Positions 51,866 to 63,023 of a stretch of DNA of 64,000 nt are shown here, piece by piece. This stretch comes from Lasiodiplodia sp. COLG20 (Eukaryota > Ascomycota > Dothideomycetes > Botryosphaeriales > Botryosphaeriaceae). A program made the translations under genes and the position numbers. The notes beneath the pieces were generated by a model. It had not been told where the DNA came from. It was given only the letters and a program-made list of their open reading frames with translations, and did no database searches. The stretch spans positions 1,612,001 through 1,676,000 of the forward strand of contig VNWV01000005.1 of assembly GCA_009801085.1 (NCBI GenBank). The letters run 5' to 3'. Positions within the stretch are counted from its first letter, which is position 1. Each line of letters begins with the position of its first letter.

Positions 51866-53621
51866 GTTGGACGATGTATGGTGGGGAGGGATGGGGGGTG
51901 GATGGGGAAAAGAAAAAAAAGAAAAGAACTCTGAAGACGTTCTGGTTAGAGCGGAATTCCTAGATGATTGAATGAAATGTTTGGTTTACCGACGGATTGA
52001 CTTTTGTGTGATTGTTGTGAGGTGTATGTGGAGGGAAAAATCTGAGTGCTACTGTGGCTTTGGGTTTTGAGGCAAGAGCTGAATCTAACTTAGATCTCTT
52101 AAACCGTGCAGCTCAAGGTTCTTGTGCATGAAATGTGTTCTCTCTGATCAGTAGCTAGAGGTTTGTTATTGATATCAGTAAGCTTGAATCTGATTTTCGT
52201 AAAAGTTCACAGCGCTCTAAAGTCTTATGATGTAAGAATTATACTTGGATCAGGCGGATGGTGTTCATGTGTTTTCTGTAAATTGAGTTGCTTTTTATTC
52301 TATTTTCGTGCTTTAAATTACTTCATGTTCAGCTGCCATAGAGACGATAGACAAGCCTAGACCTTGCTTTTCTTAAAGCTTTGTAATGCTTTAAAAGTAA
52401 CGTTTTTGGCGCAAGGATGACCTTTCATACGATTAGTCGGATTCCGTCTAGGCACCTGCATTTTGAACACGATATGAATCCCCTCTTGTAATCACCCCTA
52501 CGCGTTACCCAAGAGGCAGAGGGGTATACAGGTTGATAGTATGTCGGACATGGAGCCGAAGTGGGGGGTGGACGATAATGGAGGTCAAATAGAAGCGTCG
52601 CGGTATAATCAGCAATTCCCCGATTGGAAATGGTGGTGCCAACCACTTCCGCGGCATTTTCAACACCGTGATTCAGTAAGCAGTGAAGAATGTTGCAGGC
52701 AAGTTGGTGGCTTGTGAAAGTAGATAGTGTGTGACTGTTACAGTAGGCATGACAGTTTCGTGAAGACGGTTATACATGAAGGCACGAACGGGAACATGGC
52801 CGGATCAAGAGAGCATCCCAGGAATGTTGCACTCGGTCGTACGAGAACGTACCATGGTCATATTCATGCAAGCACTCGGCTTCTATAGCTCTCGCTGCCT
52901 CGGATATATCAAAGGGTAGCCGGATGAGCTAGGCGCTGCAGGCGCGGTGGTGAGATCAAGACGTCGAGAGGACCCGCAGGTACGTCTGCTGGGAAGATAG
53001 CGCGGATCCGGGACTAGTCGGGCAAAGATATGCGGCCGTGTAACTAGCAGCGCCAGGGAGGGAGGGAGGGGATTTAGAGACACACGACCAGCCGCTTCCA
53101 GGCGGGCCCGCGTGCGACGCGGAATCGCGAGGCGTCGTGTGGTCATATGGCTCGTCGCCTCGCGCGGCAGAGACGTGGTTTCTGCTAGACCCTGTCAGCC
53201 GCAGGCCTTTATAGAGCCCAGCTGGCAGGCGGTTTGCTGTTGCAAGGAGCGCCTCCACTTTCACAACATGAATCGTGCCTTTTTCAGCTTCCCGCGGACG
53301 TTCGAGCAGCCCGTGTGCACAGGCTGGGAGCGGAGCTTCCAAGTGCCTGACGTATCAGGCCGCCGGCAGAACGCCGGCGCCAAAGCTCCGAGCACAGCGC
53401 CAGCACCCGGAGCTCAGCAGCACCATCACCGTCGTCAACACCCACCAAACCTCCCACCACCACTCCAGCCTACTCCACCCGCCGCCCCATCTCCATCTCC
53501 GCCCGCCCATCCCTCCGCCGTCCCCGCAGCCTCTCAATCCTCGCCGCCGCCCGCTGCACACCCGCCGCAGCCCGAGTCCTCGTCCGCAGCGCCACACCCG
53601 CCCTCGACCTCCAGCACCACC
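51866..53621. other. 1.75-kb spacer between the deoA-like gene and RPN12
   Basis: Left part (51.9-52.5 kb) is AT-rich; right part (53.2-53.6 kb) is C-rich leader of RPN12. The frame of RPN12 is open upstream to 53112 with Pro/Ser/Ala-rich content; I treat it as leader because the normal N-terminus starts at 53622. No repeats or RNA genes seen. Confidence 0.45.
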
Positions 53622-54526
53622 ATGGCAGACAAGGAGCTCCAGACCATAACGCAGCAGCTGCAGACGGCCCTGCGCAGCAACCCGGCGTCGGCGTCGCCGC
53701 TGCTGTCGCGCGCCAAGGTGACGCTGCTCAAGCTCAACGCGCTGATGCCGTCGCCGTCGACGCCGCCCGCCCACCTGCTGGCCGCGCGCGAGATCCTCGA
53801 GCTGGGCGCCCTGATCAGCATCAAGCAGCAGGACCCCGACGGCTTCACCCGCTACTTCCACACCCTGCAGCCCTTCTACCAGCTGCCCGAGCGCGTGCTG
53901 CCCCGCCGCGGCAGCAACGCCAGCAAGATCACCGGCCTGTACCTGCTGCTGCTGCTGAGCCAGGGCGACTACGCCGGCTTCCACACCCTGCTCGAGAGCC
54001 TCGAGGTCGCCCAGAGCAGCCGCCACCAGCAGGGCGCCGGCTCGTCGTCGGGCCTCGAGGACGACGAGTTCATCCAGTACCCCGTGCGCCTGGAACAGGC
54101 CTTGATGGAGGGCAGCTACGACCGCGTCTGGGGCGAGACTAAGAGCGAGCGGGTGCCGAGCGAAGAATTCAGCGTCTTCTCGAATGTGAGCTCAGCCTTG
54201 TCGACATGATGATGAAACCGTGTGAGCTGACTTTCTTGTGTTCCCAGGTCCTCGTCGCCACCATCCGTAACGAAATCGCCTCTTGCAGCGAGAAGGCATA
54301 CCCCTCGATCCCCATCACAGACGCAAAGTCGCTTCTCTTCCTCGACAGCGAGGGTGCCGTCATCGACTTCGCCAAGAGCCGAGGCTGGTCTGGCAAGGAC
54401 GGCCGTATCTACTTCCCCCAGCAGGAGCAGGAGAACCTCAGCCAGGAGAAGGACGTCATGCAGCTGAGCGGCCAGGTCATTGAGAACACGCTGGGCTATG
54501 CGAGGGAGCTGGAGACGATTGTTTGA
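53622..54526 (+). CDS. RPN12: 26S proteasome regulatory subunit Rpn12
   Basis: Lid subunit of the 19S regulator of the 26S proteasome. Exons 53622-54185 and 54248-54526, 62-nt intron (GTGAGC...CCCAG, phase 0), 280 aa, normal length. Start MADKELQTITQQLQTAL at 53622; a Met at 53268 in the same frame would add a long disordered stretch and is less likely. The PCI-type helical domain shows FTRYFHTLQPFYQL, SKITGLYLLLLLSQGDYAGF and the Rpn12 hallmark QYPVRLEQALMEGSYDRVWG. The second exon gives EIASCSEKAYPSIPITDAKS and the winged-helix end. The junction restores FSVFSN-VLVATIRNEI. Confidence 0.95.
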
Positions 54527-55242
54527 ATGCTGTTTTGGGGTGTACTCGTCACGAGACCAATCAGACATAGAGGAAGAAACAAGGCCATTGTGGGGATGCA
54601 AGTCGAGTTTGGAGGAGCAAACGTCATGGCTCCTTTAGCTATGTAGGACGAGAGAGATTAGGCGACGAGAAAGTTTTCCGGATGCTCTTTTCGGAACTCC
54701 GAATCATGATGGATGGCGCGGGTGTTTTTGGAACGGTATGAAGCTTTAAGGTCAGATTATAGACCCGAGTGATGTCCTTTAATGTATCACCAGAGGGAAA
54801 GAAGATAAATGCATATGTGCAAGGCACTATAATCGCATCTACTTTTTTTTTTTTCATCTCTGACAGGCGTTCAATTGCAAGGTGGATATACATGGTATTG
54901 GTATTCTTACAGATGTTACAGCTGCTCTACTGCTCCCCAATTCTCTTTGAAGATGAAATTGTTGAGGACCTCGTAAGAATAATCTCCGTCCCTCTTGAGT
55001 GGTGTAGCACAAAACTTGAATGTTCCTTTTCTTAAGCCCTTCACCGTAAACTCCTCACATCACAATGCCCTTTTTCAATCGACACTCCATCTTTTCCCTC
55101 AGAGCTCCCGGAAGGCGCCGCTTGCTGGAGACCACATATCGCGATCGTTCACTCACCCTCCCACCCCTAGAGCTCTTCCAATTCAGATCCCAACCGCAAG
55201 CCGGCGACCTCCCTCTCTTTCCCCCCTTCCCGCGCCACTCAC
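54527..55242. other. Convergent 3' spacer
   Basis: 716 bp between the 3' ends of RPN12 (+) and the mitochondrial L11 gene (-). AT-rich with a T-run at about 54843. No supported gene. Confidence 0.5.
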
Positions 55243-56030
55243 TCACGGCACAACAACCACGCCCATACTCCCCGCCTGCGCAATAACGCACCTCACGACC
55301 GCCTGCAAATCCATGCCCTGCAACCTCACCTCATCCTGCTTAATCTTCGCAATCTCATACACGTGCTTCAGGCTGACGGTGCCGACGGTACCGGTCCCGC
55401 TGTTGCCGCGCACCTCGACGTTCTTGCCCGAGCCGGCCTTGCCCGTCGCGCCCTCGGTGTTGTTCTTCGGGCCAGCGGTGTTGCCCGCGCCGCGCACCTT
55501 GTTGTTCTTGCCGGGCTTGACGCCGGCCGCGGCGAGCAGCAGCGAGGCTGTCGGCGGTGTGCGGATCTCGAAGTGGAAGGAGCGGTCGGGGCGGACGGTG
55601 ACGCGGGCGGGGATGGGGGTGCCCGGGTTGTAGTGCGCTGTGCGGGCGTTGAATTCCTGTTTTTTTTTTTTTTTGTGTTGGTTAGTCTTGCTGTGCCCTT
55701 CTTTGATTATTTTTTCTCGGGTTTATACGATTGGGTGAGGGGAAGAGGTACGAGTGAAGCCACGCTTAGCTTGCAAGAGTGCGTACGAAGGAATGCTGCT
55801 CGAAGCGGGAAAACAAGAGAGGCGGCGGAGAGCCAAGTGAAATCGCAATGCACACGACCAAAAAGAAAGCCACTCTTCCACACAAACACAAACAAACATA
55901 CCTTGCAGAAATCCATGCTCTTCACACCTTTACTTCCCAGCGCCGGACCCACGGGCGGCGACGGGCTGGCCTGGCCCGCGCCCACGATCAGCTTGACGAT
56001 CACGTCCTTCTGTATCGCCTTCTTCGCCAT
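55243..56030 (-). CDS. MRPL19: Mitochondrial ribosomal protein bL11m
   Basis: Large-subunit protein L11 of the mitochondrial ribosome (MRPL19 in yeast), part of the GTPase-associated stalk base. Exons complement(55902-56030) and complement(55243-55656), 245-nt intron, phase 0, 180 aa. The first exon encodes [20 protein letters not shown] and [19 protein letters not shown]. The second starts [20 protein letters not shown] and ends with the RNA-binding half ([35 protein letters not shown]). A Gly/Asn/Lys-rich insert of about 30 residues ([18 protein letters not shown]) makes it longer than yeast. The intron ends in a run of 16 A directly before CAG, where a pyrimidine tract is normally found. 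The ATG at 56030 is family-typical; bacterial-like L11 often lacks a cleaved presequence. Confidence 0.93.
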
Positions 56031-57060
56031 TGTCGTTATCTGTCGTAATCGAGTCCTCCGGAAAACCCTTTTTCCTTTCGTATCCTTTCTCCGCGCGTTC
56101 TCTTCCGGCTGTCCCGTATGATTCGTCGTCTATCGAGATTTCCCTTCCGCCTGCGTGTTGTGCGCGCGCGTGCGTCGTGTGCGGTGTATCGGACGGACGG
56201 CCTGAGATATATACGAGCGAGACCTTGCGAAACGGTCGTGAGGCAGGGATTGATGCTCGTTCGCAAGCGGGGGGGCGGGAGATGGGAAGGGCGAGCTTGG
56301 GTTGTTGGGGTGCGGTTGCGCCGGGAAAATGTTCGGGAGAGACCTCTTCGAAGCTTGCGGCGATCTTCCGCGGTGGTGGTGCGGCATGAAGGGAAAGCTG
56401 CGCGGATGGTCTGTATGGGTGCCCGTACGTATAACTATCACTTGTCCAAAGCAATTCTAAGAATAGTTTAATTGTGATTCTGAACCCCTCAAAAAAGTAT
56501 ACTCCATAAGATGTGGCAGTATCATATCCCCAAAGGCAGCATCAATCAACACCAGGTCACCCGAGACGACGAACTCTAAGTGGCTGAACCCACGCAACAC
56601 AATAACCCATATAAACATCCTTTAGAATCTTCCACTCGACCAGTCCCTTTGCCAGAGGGACTTTATGAGCAATCTCTATCCTACAAAACTGCCACTTCCC
56701 GTCCCCCATCCTCCTGTTTTATTCCCCGTCTTCTCTCACTGGGCTGTCTCTTCTCTGCCCTTCTCCCTCCTCTTTCCCCTGAGCACCTTGACCAGGTTGT
56801 ATCCATCGCGCGCAACGTGCTCTTTTTTCCTTTTGAGAAAGCGAGAATACTCTCTCTTAGCCATACCCCGCCCATGAAGACAATGAATCAAAACGCAATC
56901 CATTTGCACTGGTTTACCAATAAAGGTTTGTGCCGGTGCATTGGGAGCGCGGATGGCATGAAGTCCGTCAAACAAGAAAAGCCAAAGTTTTTTTGGAAAA
57001 AATGACACCAGCGCCACAACGAGATCCTTCGAGAAAGCATAATCCCATACTCTTCACTCT
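56031..57060. other. bL11m promoter and 3' flank of the Zn2Cys6 gene
   Basis: About 1 kb. The left part should hold the bL11m promoter. Open frames on both strands (for example 56580-57005) are without recognisable motifs. No repeats seen. Confidence 0.45.
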
Positions 57061-59417
57061 TCAAGCGTTCCCCTGCAGGGACAAGGCGCCTCCAGCCTGC
57101 GCGATCTTGACTTGGTACTCTCTCAGGTCCGCCCAGTTCTTCAGCTCTGCCTCCTCATCCTCGGGCGCATCCGGGTTCTGCGGGTTTGTGGGCCTCGCGC
57201 GATCGAGCCTAACCAGGATCTCGAGGAAGTGGTGCAGGTACTGCTCCGCCTGCAGAGCAACGCTGCTCTTGCGGTCCTGCGGCTCGTTGAGCAGCGTCGA
57301 CACGATCTGCCGCACCTTGTGTGTCTGTGAAAAAAACAGGAACCAAGTCTCAGTGTCAATTGCACAACGGAGGGATCCAATCACTCCGGGCTCATGCTGC
57401 ACACTTACAAAACTGTCCGCATTCGGCTCCATGTGCACCTGACTGATGCTCTGCAGCACCCGCAGCAGGTCCTTGACGATCTTGTCCTTTTCCATAGTCA
57501 TCTCCTGATCGAGCGCATCGTAGTTGGGACTCGGTTCCTGCTGCAGCATCGAGTCGAGACCAGCTGCTCCCACAGCAGGCGAGCTCTGCTCCTGGTTCTG
57601 CGCCTTCATGTTGTTGTTGATGTCGCGCATGTTAAAGTATCTCTCCGTGATGTACGACCGCGTGGCCAGCTGGCTGAGGTAGATGTTTGCCTTCTGGATC
57701 TCATATTGCGTCTTGCGCTTGTCCTCCGGGCTCTGCTCCGAGCCGTTCAACGCAAGGAGCATGAGCGGCTCCCTGCCCTGCAGCTCCTGGCCTGGCGCAA
57801 ACATGTTCGGAGCCTGATTTTCCTGCGACCCTTCCAGCCACACCGATAGCTCCGGCGGCAGCTCTTCCAGGACACGCTTGGAACTCCGTAGACTTTGATC
57901 GAGGACCTTGCTTTGCCTCTCCCAGTCGAAGACCTCGTTGATACCGTAGGTGAGCTCTGTTGTCGCGAGCGTCGTGTACGACTGGTACACCTTCACGTTG
58001 GCGTTGAAGCCGACCAGCTCAGGGACGACACCGGAGGGCTGGGCCTCGATGTGGTTGGGGTAGATGTAGAGGTCGTCGACCTCCATGGGAAGCGGTGGGT
58101 AGGGCTTGCCAGGAGTTTCTGGCAGAATTACAAGTTCATCGTGGATGGAGCCGGATTGCGCCATCGAACTTGAACTGGGTCAATCAAAATATCTTCTTTG
58201 TACGCACCCGGATCGATCACTTACCGCCAACTGACAAACGTGGTCCAAAAGATCCTCCTTCCCATTTCGAGCGTGATGTAGTCGGGACCGAGCTGCTGAA
58301 CGCCGTCTCGAGACGACTCGCCGTTAGCATTACCTTGCGGCCTGTAGAACTCGGACTTCGCATCGTGCAGGCCCAGTGCTCTTATGATGGACAGCGCCTC
58401 GGCGAAGTAGAGGCGTGCTGGCCGCCAGCGGAAGATGTAGGCGTGGGACAGGCCAACAAGGTAGCTTGTTGCCGCATCGTACACGGTCAGATCGTCGCGC
58501 TCGAGCAGAGCAGGCCCTCTCGCGGCGGCGCACACTTGCTGACACCGGGCAATGAGGCTCATGTGGTTCGGAAATAGGCTCTGGCGGCCCTGGGCCTTCA
58601 GCACGAGACGGGGTTTCCGGGGGAATGACGAAACGAGCGCTGCTATCATTGACGCCAGCAATGCCAGGAACGGTCGGTTGTTATAATCTTCACGTCTCCT
58701 AAACGATTCGCGGAAGCTCGGTTCGTGGGGGAAGGGGCAGAGCGGGTGGATGTAGGTGAAGTAGTCGTTGATGAAGTGCTCAATGGTGTCCAGAGGAGCA
58801 ATCGACTCTGCAGACAGGGGAGGATGGGACGACAGGGCGGCCAGAGCGTGCGCCGCGTTCGTCGGAGACGACGGTGAGCTCGGAGACATGTTGTTCGGAG
58901 AGCCCTCGAGGCGGCGCTTCTTGATGGCTTCGGCATGGCGGTTCGGGGGGCCTCGCCGACGGCTCGGACGGTCGAAGGTGCAAGGAATATCGAGCGCGGC
59001 GCAAGCGCGACACGGCGGACCAGACTCGTCACACTTGACTTTCCGTATGCTGCAGGAGTCGCAGGCTTTCCGTAACCGATTCGCCTTTTGCGGCTGGCCG
59101 TCCGGGCCAACGCTCGCTACGCCCGGGGGTGGGGGAGGCGGCGGCATGGACATGGGGTGATGCTGCTGGTCGACATGCACTCCGTTACCCGGGTAGCCGC
59201 CATCGTGAGGCGGCCCCTGGTTTTGGTTGGGGTCGGTGAAGCTCGGTTCGATCTTTGCGTATAACGACTGGCTCGTGGGCGGGCTGAAGTTGAAGCCCTC
59301 GGGCGGCTGCGGCTGTCCTTGAGCGGCGGCCTCGATCAGCTGCGCGCTGGCGGCGGCGGGGTAGATGGGCGCATAATGCTGCTGATCGGCGGTCGGCGGG
59401 GGCGGGTACTGCGACAT
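57061..59417 (-). CDS. Zn2Cys6 transcription factor with fungal-specific middle domain
   Basis: Exons complement(58225-59417), (57409-58174) and (57061-57324), 740 aa. Intron 1 is 50 nt (GTAAGT...CCCAG, phase 2, rebuilding FVSWRSSSMAQSG). Intron 2 is 84 nt and has no stop in frame, so both spliced and read-through forms stay open. The zinc cluster, residues 119-146, is C-X2-C-X6-C-X6-C-X2-C-X6-C (KACDSCSIRKVKCDESGPPC), followed by the basic linker SRRRGPPNRHAEAIKKRR. A Pro/Gln-rich N-terminus precedes it. The fungal transcription-factor middle domain runs from about 215 (DTIEHFINDYFTYIHPLCPF) past RPARLYFAEALSIIRALGLHD and the RRIFWTTFVSW motif. It probably binds CGG-type sites and controls a metabolic pathway. 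I cannot assign a target. Confidence 0.9.
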
Positions 59418-60145
59418 GGCGACGCGGTGGCGGCAACGTCAGGAACGAAGGCTGGCGGCAGCGATGGAGGTACAGCTGCGGATTGCGGATGGATCGGGTG
59501 AGCTTGAGCCGGCAGCAGGCAGCACACGACGCTGCAAGCGGGTGTCAATTGGGGTAACTGGGCCGATGACGACACGGCCGGGGGCGTACCTTATCGTACA
59601 ATTGCTTGGACACGGCAGGGTCGTGTGCTGTGGGGGCGCCGCTTCAGAAATTTAGCAGACAAGCTGCGATCACAGAATGGGTGGTGTTTTGCGGGCGAGC
59701 GCGTCGGGCGAGAGCGGGTGAGAAGGGGAGTCAAGCGCGAGGCGTCCGAGGGGCTACAGGAAGGACATGGCGAATTGCGCTCGCGACAGGTGATGTTGGT
59801 GGTGATCGGAGGCAGAGCTATGCGGATGCGGATGGAGAGCGTCAGGTCTGAGTCGCTTAAGTAATGCGCGGCTCGAGTCAGGCTGCGGTTTAGGCTCCTC
59901 GCAATGCGTCACTGCCGCAGATCCCACGCCCACTCCATCACCAGCCCCAGCTTTGCGTGAAGAATCTCTAGCATTCCAAGTATCTACGTTCGTTTATCCA
60001 CCTTGCTCCCGAACGCCAGCTCTCCCCTCACCGCCCATCCGCCACCCGTTTTTCTGCTGCTCGTAAATTCCTCGAGCCTGTCTGCGACTGCGCCGCATGC
60101 ACAAGAGATAGCCGCCGTTTCCCCATCAGCCACATCCGAAAAGCC
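59418..60145. other. Promoter region of the Zn2Cys6 gene
   Basis: 728 bp on the 5' side of the transcription factor and the 3' side of the lectin gene (both minus strand). GC-rich near 59.4-59.9 kb. No supported gene or repeat. Confidence 0.45.
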
Positions 60146-60727
60146 TCACAGGTACTTCTTCGGCGCACTGTCCCGGCGTCGCTTATACACCAGATAGCCG
60201 CCAAACATCAGGACCTGCGCGATGACAATCAAGAAAACAAACGTCCACATCTTGGGCGCGTGTCTCGTAACCGCTGTGCGAAATTAGCCAGCGCTCCAAT
60301 AGAGTCGCAGGAAAACTTACCATCAGAGAACGAGTCCTGCAGGCCTGCATGAGTGTCCCTCAGTGCGTTCTGCAGCTTGGCGAGGTGGTCGCGGTAGTCC
60401 TTTCCTTCCAAGTCCTTCTGCACCGCTATCAACATGCCCTCAATCTTGCCCACCTTGCTCTCGACGGCTCCAACGTGGTCGTGGATAGGGCCGTTCTTGT
60501 TGAGAGACATGACCTCATTGTGGGTCTGTTCATGCCTCGTCTTCATCTCCTGGAGGAGTTTGAAAATCTCATCAACGCGCTGGTTAATTGTCTGGACACG
60601 GCCGTTCAGTTCGTGGAACTGGTCCAATGAGATCGAGCCAGCAGGGGCCTGCTGAGGTGGTTGCTGTTGTTGTTGCTGAATCGGCTGTTGTTGCTGTTGT
60701 TGCTGTTGCTGCTGCTGCTGCTGCTGC

Positions 60728-60764
<37 letters not shown>

Positions 60765-61573
60765 GCTGCTGCTCAACCGGTGGAGGAGGTGGGGTGGCCC
60801 CTTCGGCAGTAGAGACGGTGAACTTGAAGATCTCAAAGGAATCCGGGTTCTCCGCCGAGGCAGCGGAGACGCCGAACTTGTAGCCCGCTGGGACGTTTAT
60901 CTATGACGTTGGTCAGAGATAGCCAAAAATCCACTGCATGCGCATCACATACCTTGTTGGTGGAGAAGCACGTCTTGTCGTCAATCTCCACCGCGAAGCT
61001 GTTCCCAGTCTGGGTGACTTTGAGGCGCGACGGGATACCACGATTGCGGTAGGGATAGTCGCATTGGCCGAACGCCAGGGAATCCACGTTATGATGGTCC
61101 TTGAAGGACTTGGTGCCGTCGTTGAGGAATCCTCGAATCTTACCACCGTGTCCACCGTACTGGTCGATGCTCAGCACCAAGCCGTCAAACGGACCCGCAG
61201 TATAGAGACTGCTGATGCCTCCAGCCGGTGTTCCGCCATTGGTGAGCCAGATCTGCAGGTTGCCGTTGCCTCTGTCCTGTCCCGAAGCTCTAAAGTCCAC
61301 CTCGGCGACGAATTCAGTCTTATCGAGCGGGCTCTGCGCCCATATTTGACCGCGCTTGCTCCCGGGATATGGAGGCGTCAGGATGACGCGGTCAGAGAGG
61401 ATCTGCGGGTTGTGGCCTTCGCCGGAGACGGTCCAGCCTGGGATGGTCGCGCGGTCCTGCGAGATGGTGTCTTTGTGGCCGAAACTGAGGCCTTCGATGA
61501 CGGTCACCGCCTGCGCTGAAGACACGGCGAACGCCGCCCATGCCAGCGACTGGAGTTGGCGTGAGACGTGCAT
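60146..61573 (-). CDS. L-type lectin cargo receptor (ERGIC-53/Emp47-like) with polyglutamine run
   Basis: Type I membrane protein that binds N-glycans and carries glycoproteins from ER to Golgi. Exons complement(60953-61573), (60321-60900) and (60146-60273); introns 52 and 47 nt (phases 0 and 1), 442 aa. Signal peptide 1-22 (MHVSRQLQSLAWAAFAVSSA). The legume-lectin domain runs about 23-225, with IEGLSFGHKD, GQIWAQSPLDKTEFVAEVDF, DGLVLSIDQYGGHGGKIRGF and SFKDHHNVDSLAFGQCDYPY, and a disulfide region (CDYPYRN ... TCFST). The linker holds 29 consecutive glutamines (60685-60771), then a coiled coil (DQFHELNGRVQTINQRVDEI), one helix (about 410-430) and a short tail ending KKYL, a KKXX-type COPI retrieval signal. 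The short third exon carries both helix and sorting signal. Emp46 and Emp47 types are not separable here. Confidence 0.93.
60685..60771 (-). repeat. CAA/CAG microsatellite encoding 29 glutamines
   Basis: 87 bp of in-frame CAA and CAG codons inside exon 2 of the lectin gene, with a pure CAA stretch of 12 codons (60730-60765) flanked by mixed blocks. More Gln-rich sequence follows on the C-terminal side. Such tracts change length easily, so natural variation between strains is expected. Confidence 0.9.
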
Positions 61574-63023
61574 TGCGCTATGCAGAGCCGGCTATGTACA
61601 GAGTCGAGATAGGTCGGCTACCTGCTATGGCGGTGGGTCTGGGTAGTTAGAAACTGCCATGACGTTAGCCTGCTTCTTCTGGACATGCGGAGCTCGGATC
61701 AACGCACTGGGCTCTAAGATGGCGGGGTGCGACGCGCGTTGATGGAAGAGACGATGCTGACGATGCTCCACGCGACGACGGCTGAAATGACCACGTTGCG
61801 AATGTCCTTTGCGATTGAGGCAACAGAAGGCGAAACGTCTAGGGTGTGTCGTATTATGAATTCGCCCGGAAAAGCATGCTTGACGGCAATGTCGGAGGTG
61901 AAGTCGCCCATGGGGATTGCAGTCTCCTGTGGCGCCAGCTGTCCCGGTTAGAAGGCTTGCTCCAGCGCGTATCGATAGGTAGCTCAGGGCCGTGCGCCGC
62001 TACACACGCTTGCGGATAGCAAACTTCGCGGGGGACAGCGCCTTCGTATATGCGAATTGTTTCTATCCTTGGATCCGTGAGCTTCAATTGACCTTCGTCA
62101 GCCACCCAGCACAATTTTCGAATTCCTGTCGTCATGCACTAGTTCCGAGCTCGCTGCAATCCTTGCATAGGTCCCGTCCCCACGACCGCGGCTGCGGGAG
62201 CCCAGCCGGTGATTTACCGTTGCATGCGCCTTAAGTCTCAAAACGGAAAGTGCGCACGTACGGTGTTTATATACCATGCATCACAGTTCTTTCCAAACCA
62301 CGCCTTGATCCAACTCCTTTCGAATTTTCTTGATCCCCACTACGTGTGGACTCCTCTTCAGCCCGGCCGCTCGTTTGCGAGCCCTGCTGCTTTACAGTTT
62401 TCATCAACGAATTCTACATACAGACTGTCCATTCCTCCAAACAGTATTGATACAATGACAACGAGAGACAAGGAAACCGATTCAAGCAATCATTTTGAAT
62501 TTCCAGTAATCTCGCGTGGGGTATTAAGAAGTACCACTGCGCTACCGCCACCCACCCGCCCTCGTACGTCGGGGCTCTTTGAACAGAAGGGAATGTCTCT
62601 TCAATACAGGAAGGAACAGCGAATTGTCAGAAGTGCTTGCGCCTCGTTCCAACTACATCCGCCAAAATATGGACGGACATCATGATCCAGAAGTCGAGAG
62701 TAAAAAAAAGAAAAAAAGCGAAAACAAAGGTAGGATGTGCCTTTGGAACGGCACACGAAGCTCGAGAATATTCGCAGAAAACCGCCCGACAAAGACCGTA
62801 ACACCGCCCCGATAACCCAAAAAGAACGCCGGTGATTTCGCCATTTTTCCATTTCGCCGCCGAATTTCTGCGCCCACCGGCGAGAAATGATCTTGAATCA
62901 AAGAGATAGGCAGCTTACCTCATTCTAATTCCCCAATAAAACTCATATTTTCCGCTGCTCAGGTCTGACACTTCTTTCCGTATTCTTGCAAGTTTTTTTC
63001 CTCCCGAACATCCGGGCCCCTTT
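61574..63023. other. Spacer with two weak small-gene candidates
   Basis: 1.45 kb between the lectin gene and the next minus-strand gene. Two frames could be small genes: a 65-codon minus frame at 61714-61911 (listed separately) and a plus frame of 76 codons from an ATG at 62455 to 62685, preceded by a TATA-like TTTATATACC at about 62265. The latter has no recognisable motif, and an alternative frame overlaps it, so I do not call it. No repeats or RNA genes. Confidence 0.4.
61714..61911 (-). CDS. Possible small membrane protein, 65 aa
   Basis: A true ATG at 61911 opens 65 codons: MGDFTSDIAVKHAFPGEFII, then a stretch with a hydrophobic segment NVVISAVVAWSIVSIVSSI (about residues 39-57) followed by NARRTPPS. 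The regular hydrophobic segment closed by Arg-Arg would suit a tail-anchored protein. No family is recognised, no intron was found, and chance is quite possible for this length. Listed as a weak candidate. Confidence 0.25.
   Translation of the reverse strand: MGDFTSDIAVKHAFPGEFIIRHTLDVSPSVASIAKDIRNVVISAVVAWSIVSIVSSINARRTPPS

Noticed and set aside
53112..53621. Upstream extension of the RPN12 frame
   Set aside because: It is Pro/Ser-rich and unlike Rpn12 N-termini; the normal start MADKELQ is at 53622.
62455..62685. 76-codon frame with a TATA-like box upstream
   Set aside because: No recognisable motif and a competing frame of similar length; too weak to call a gene.
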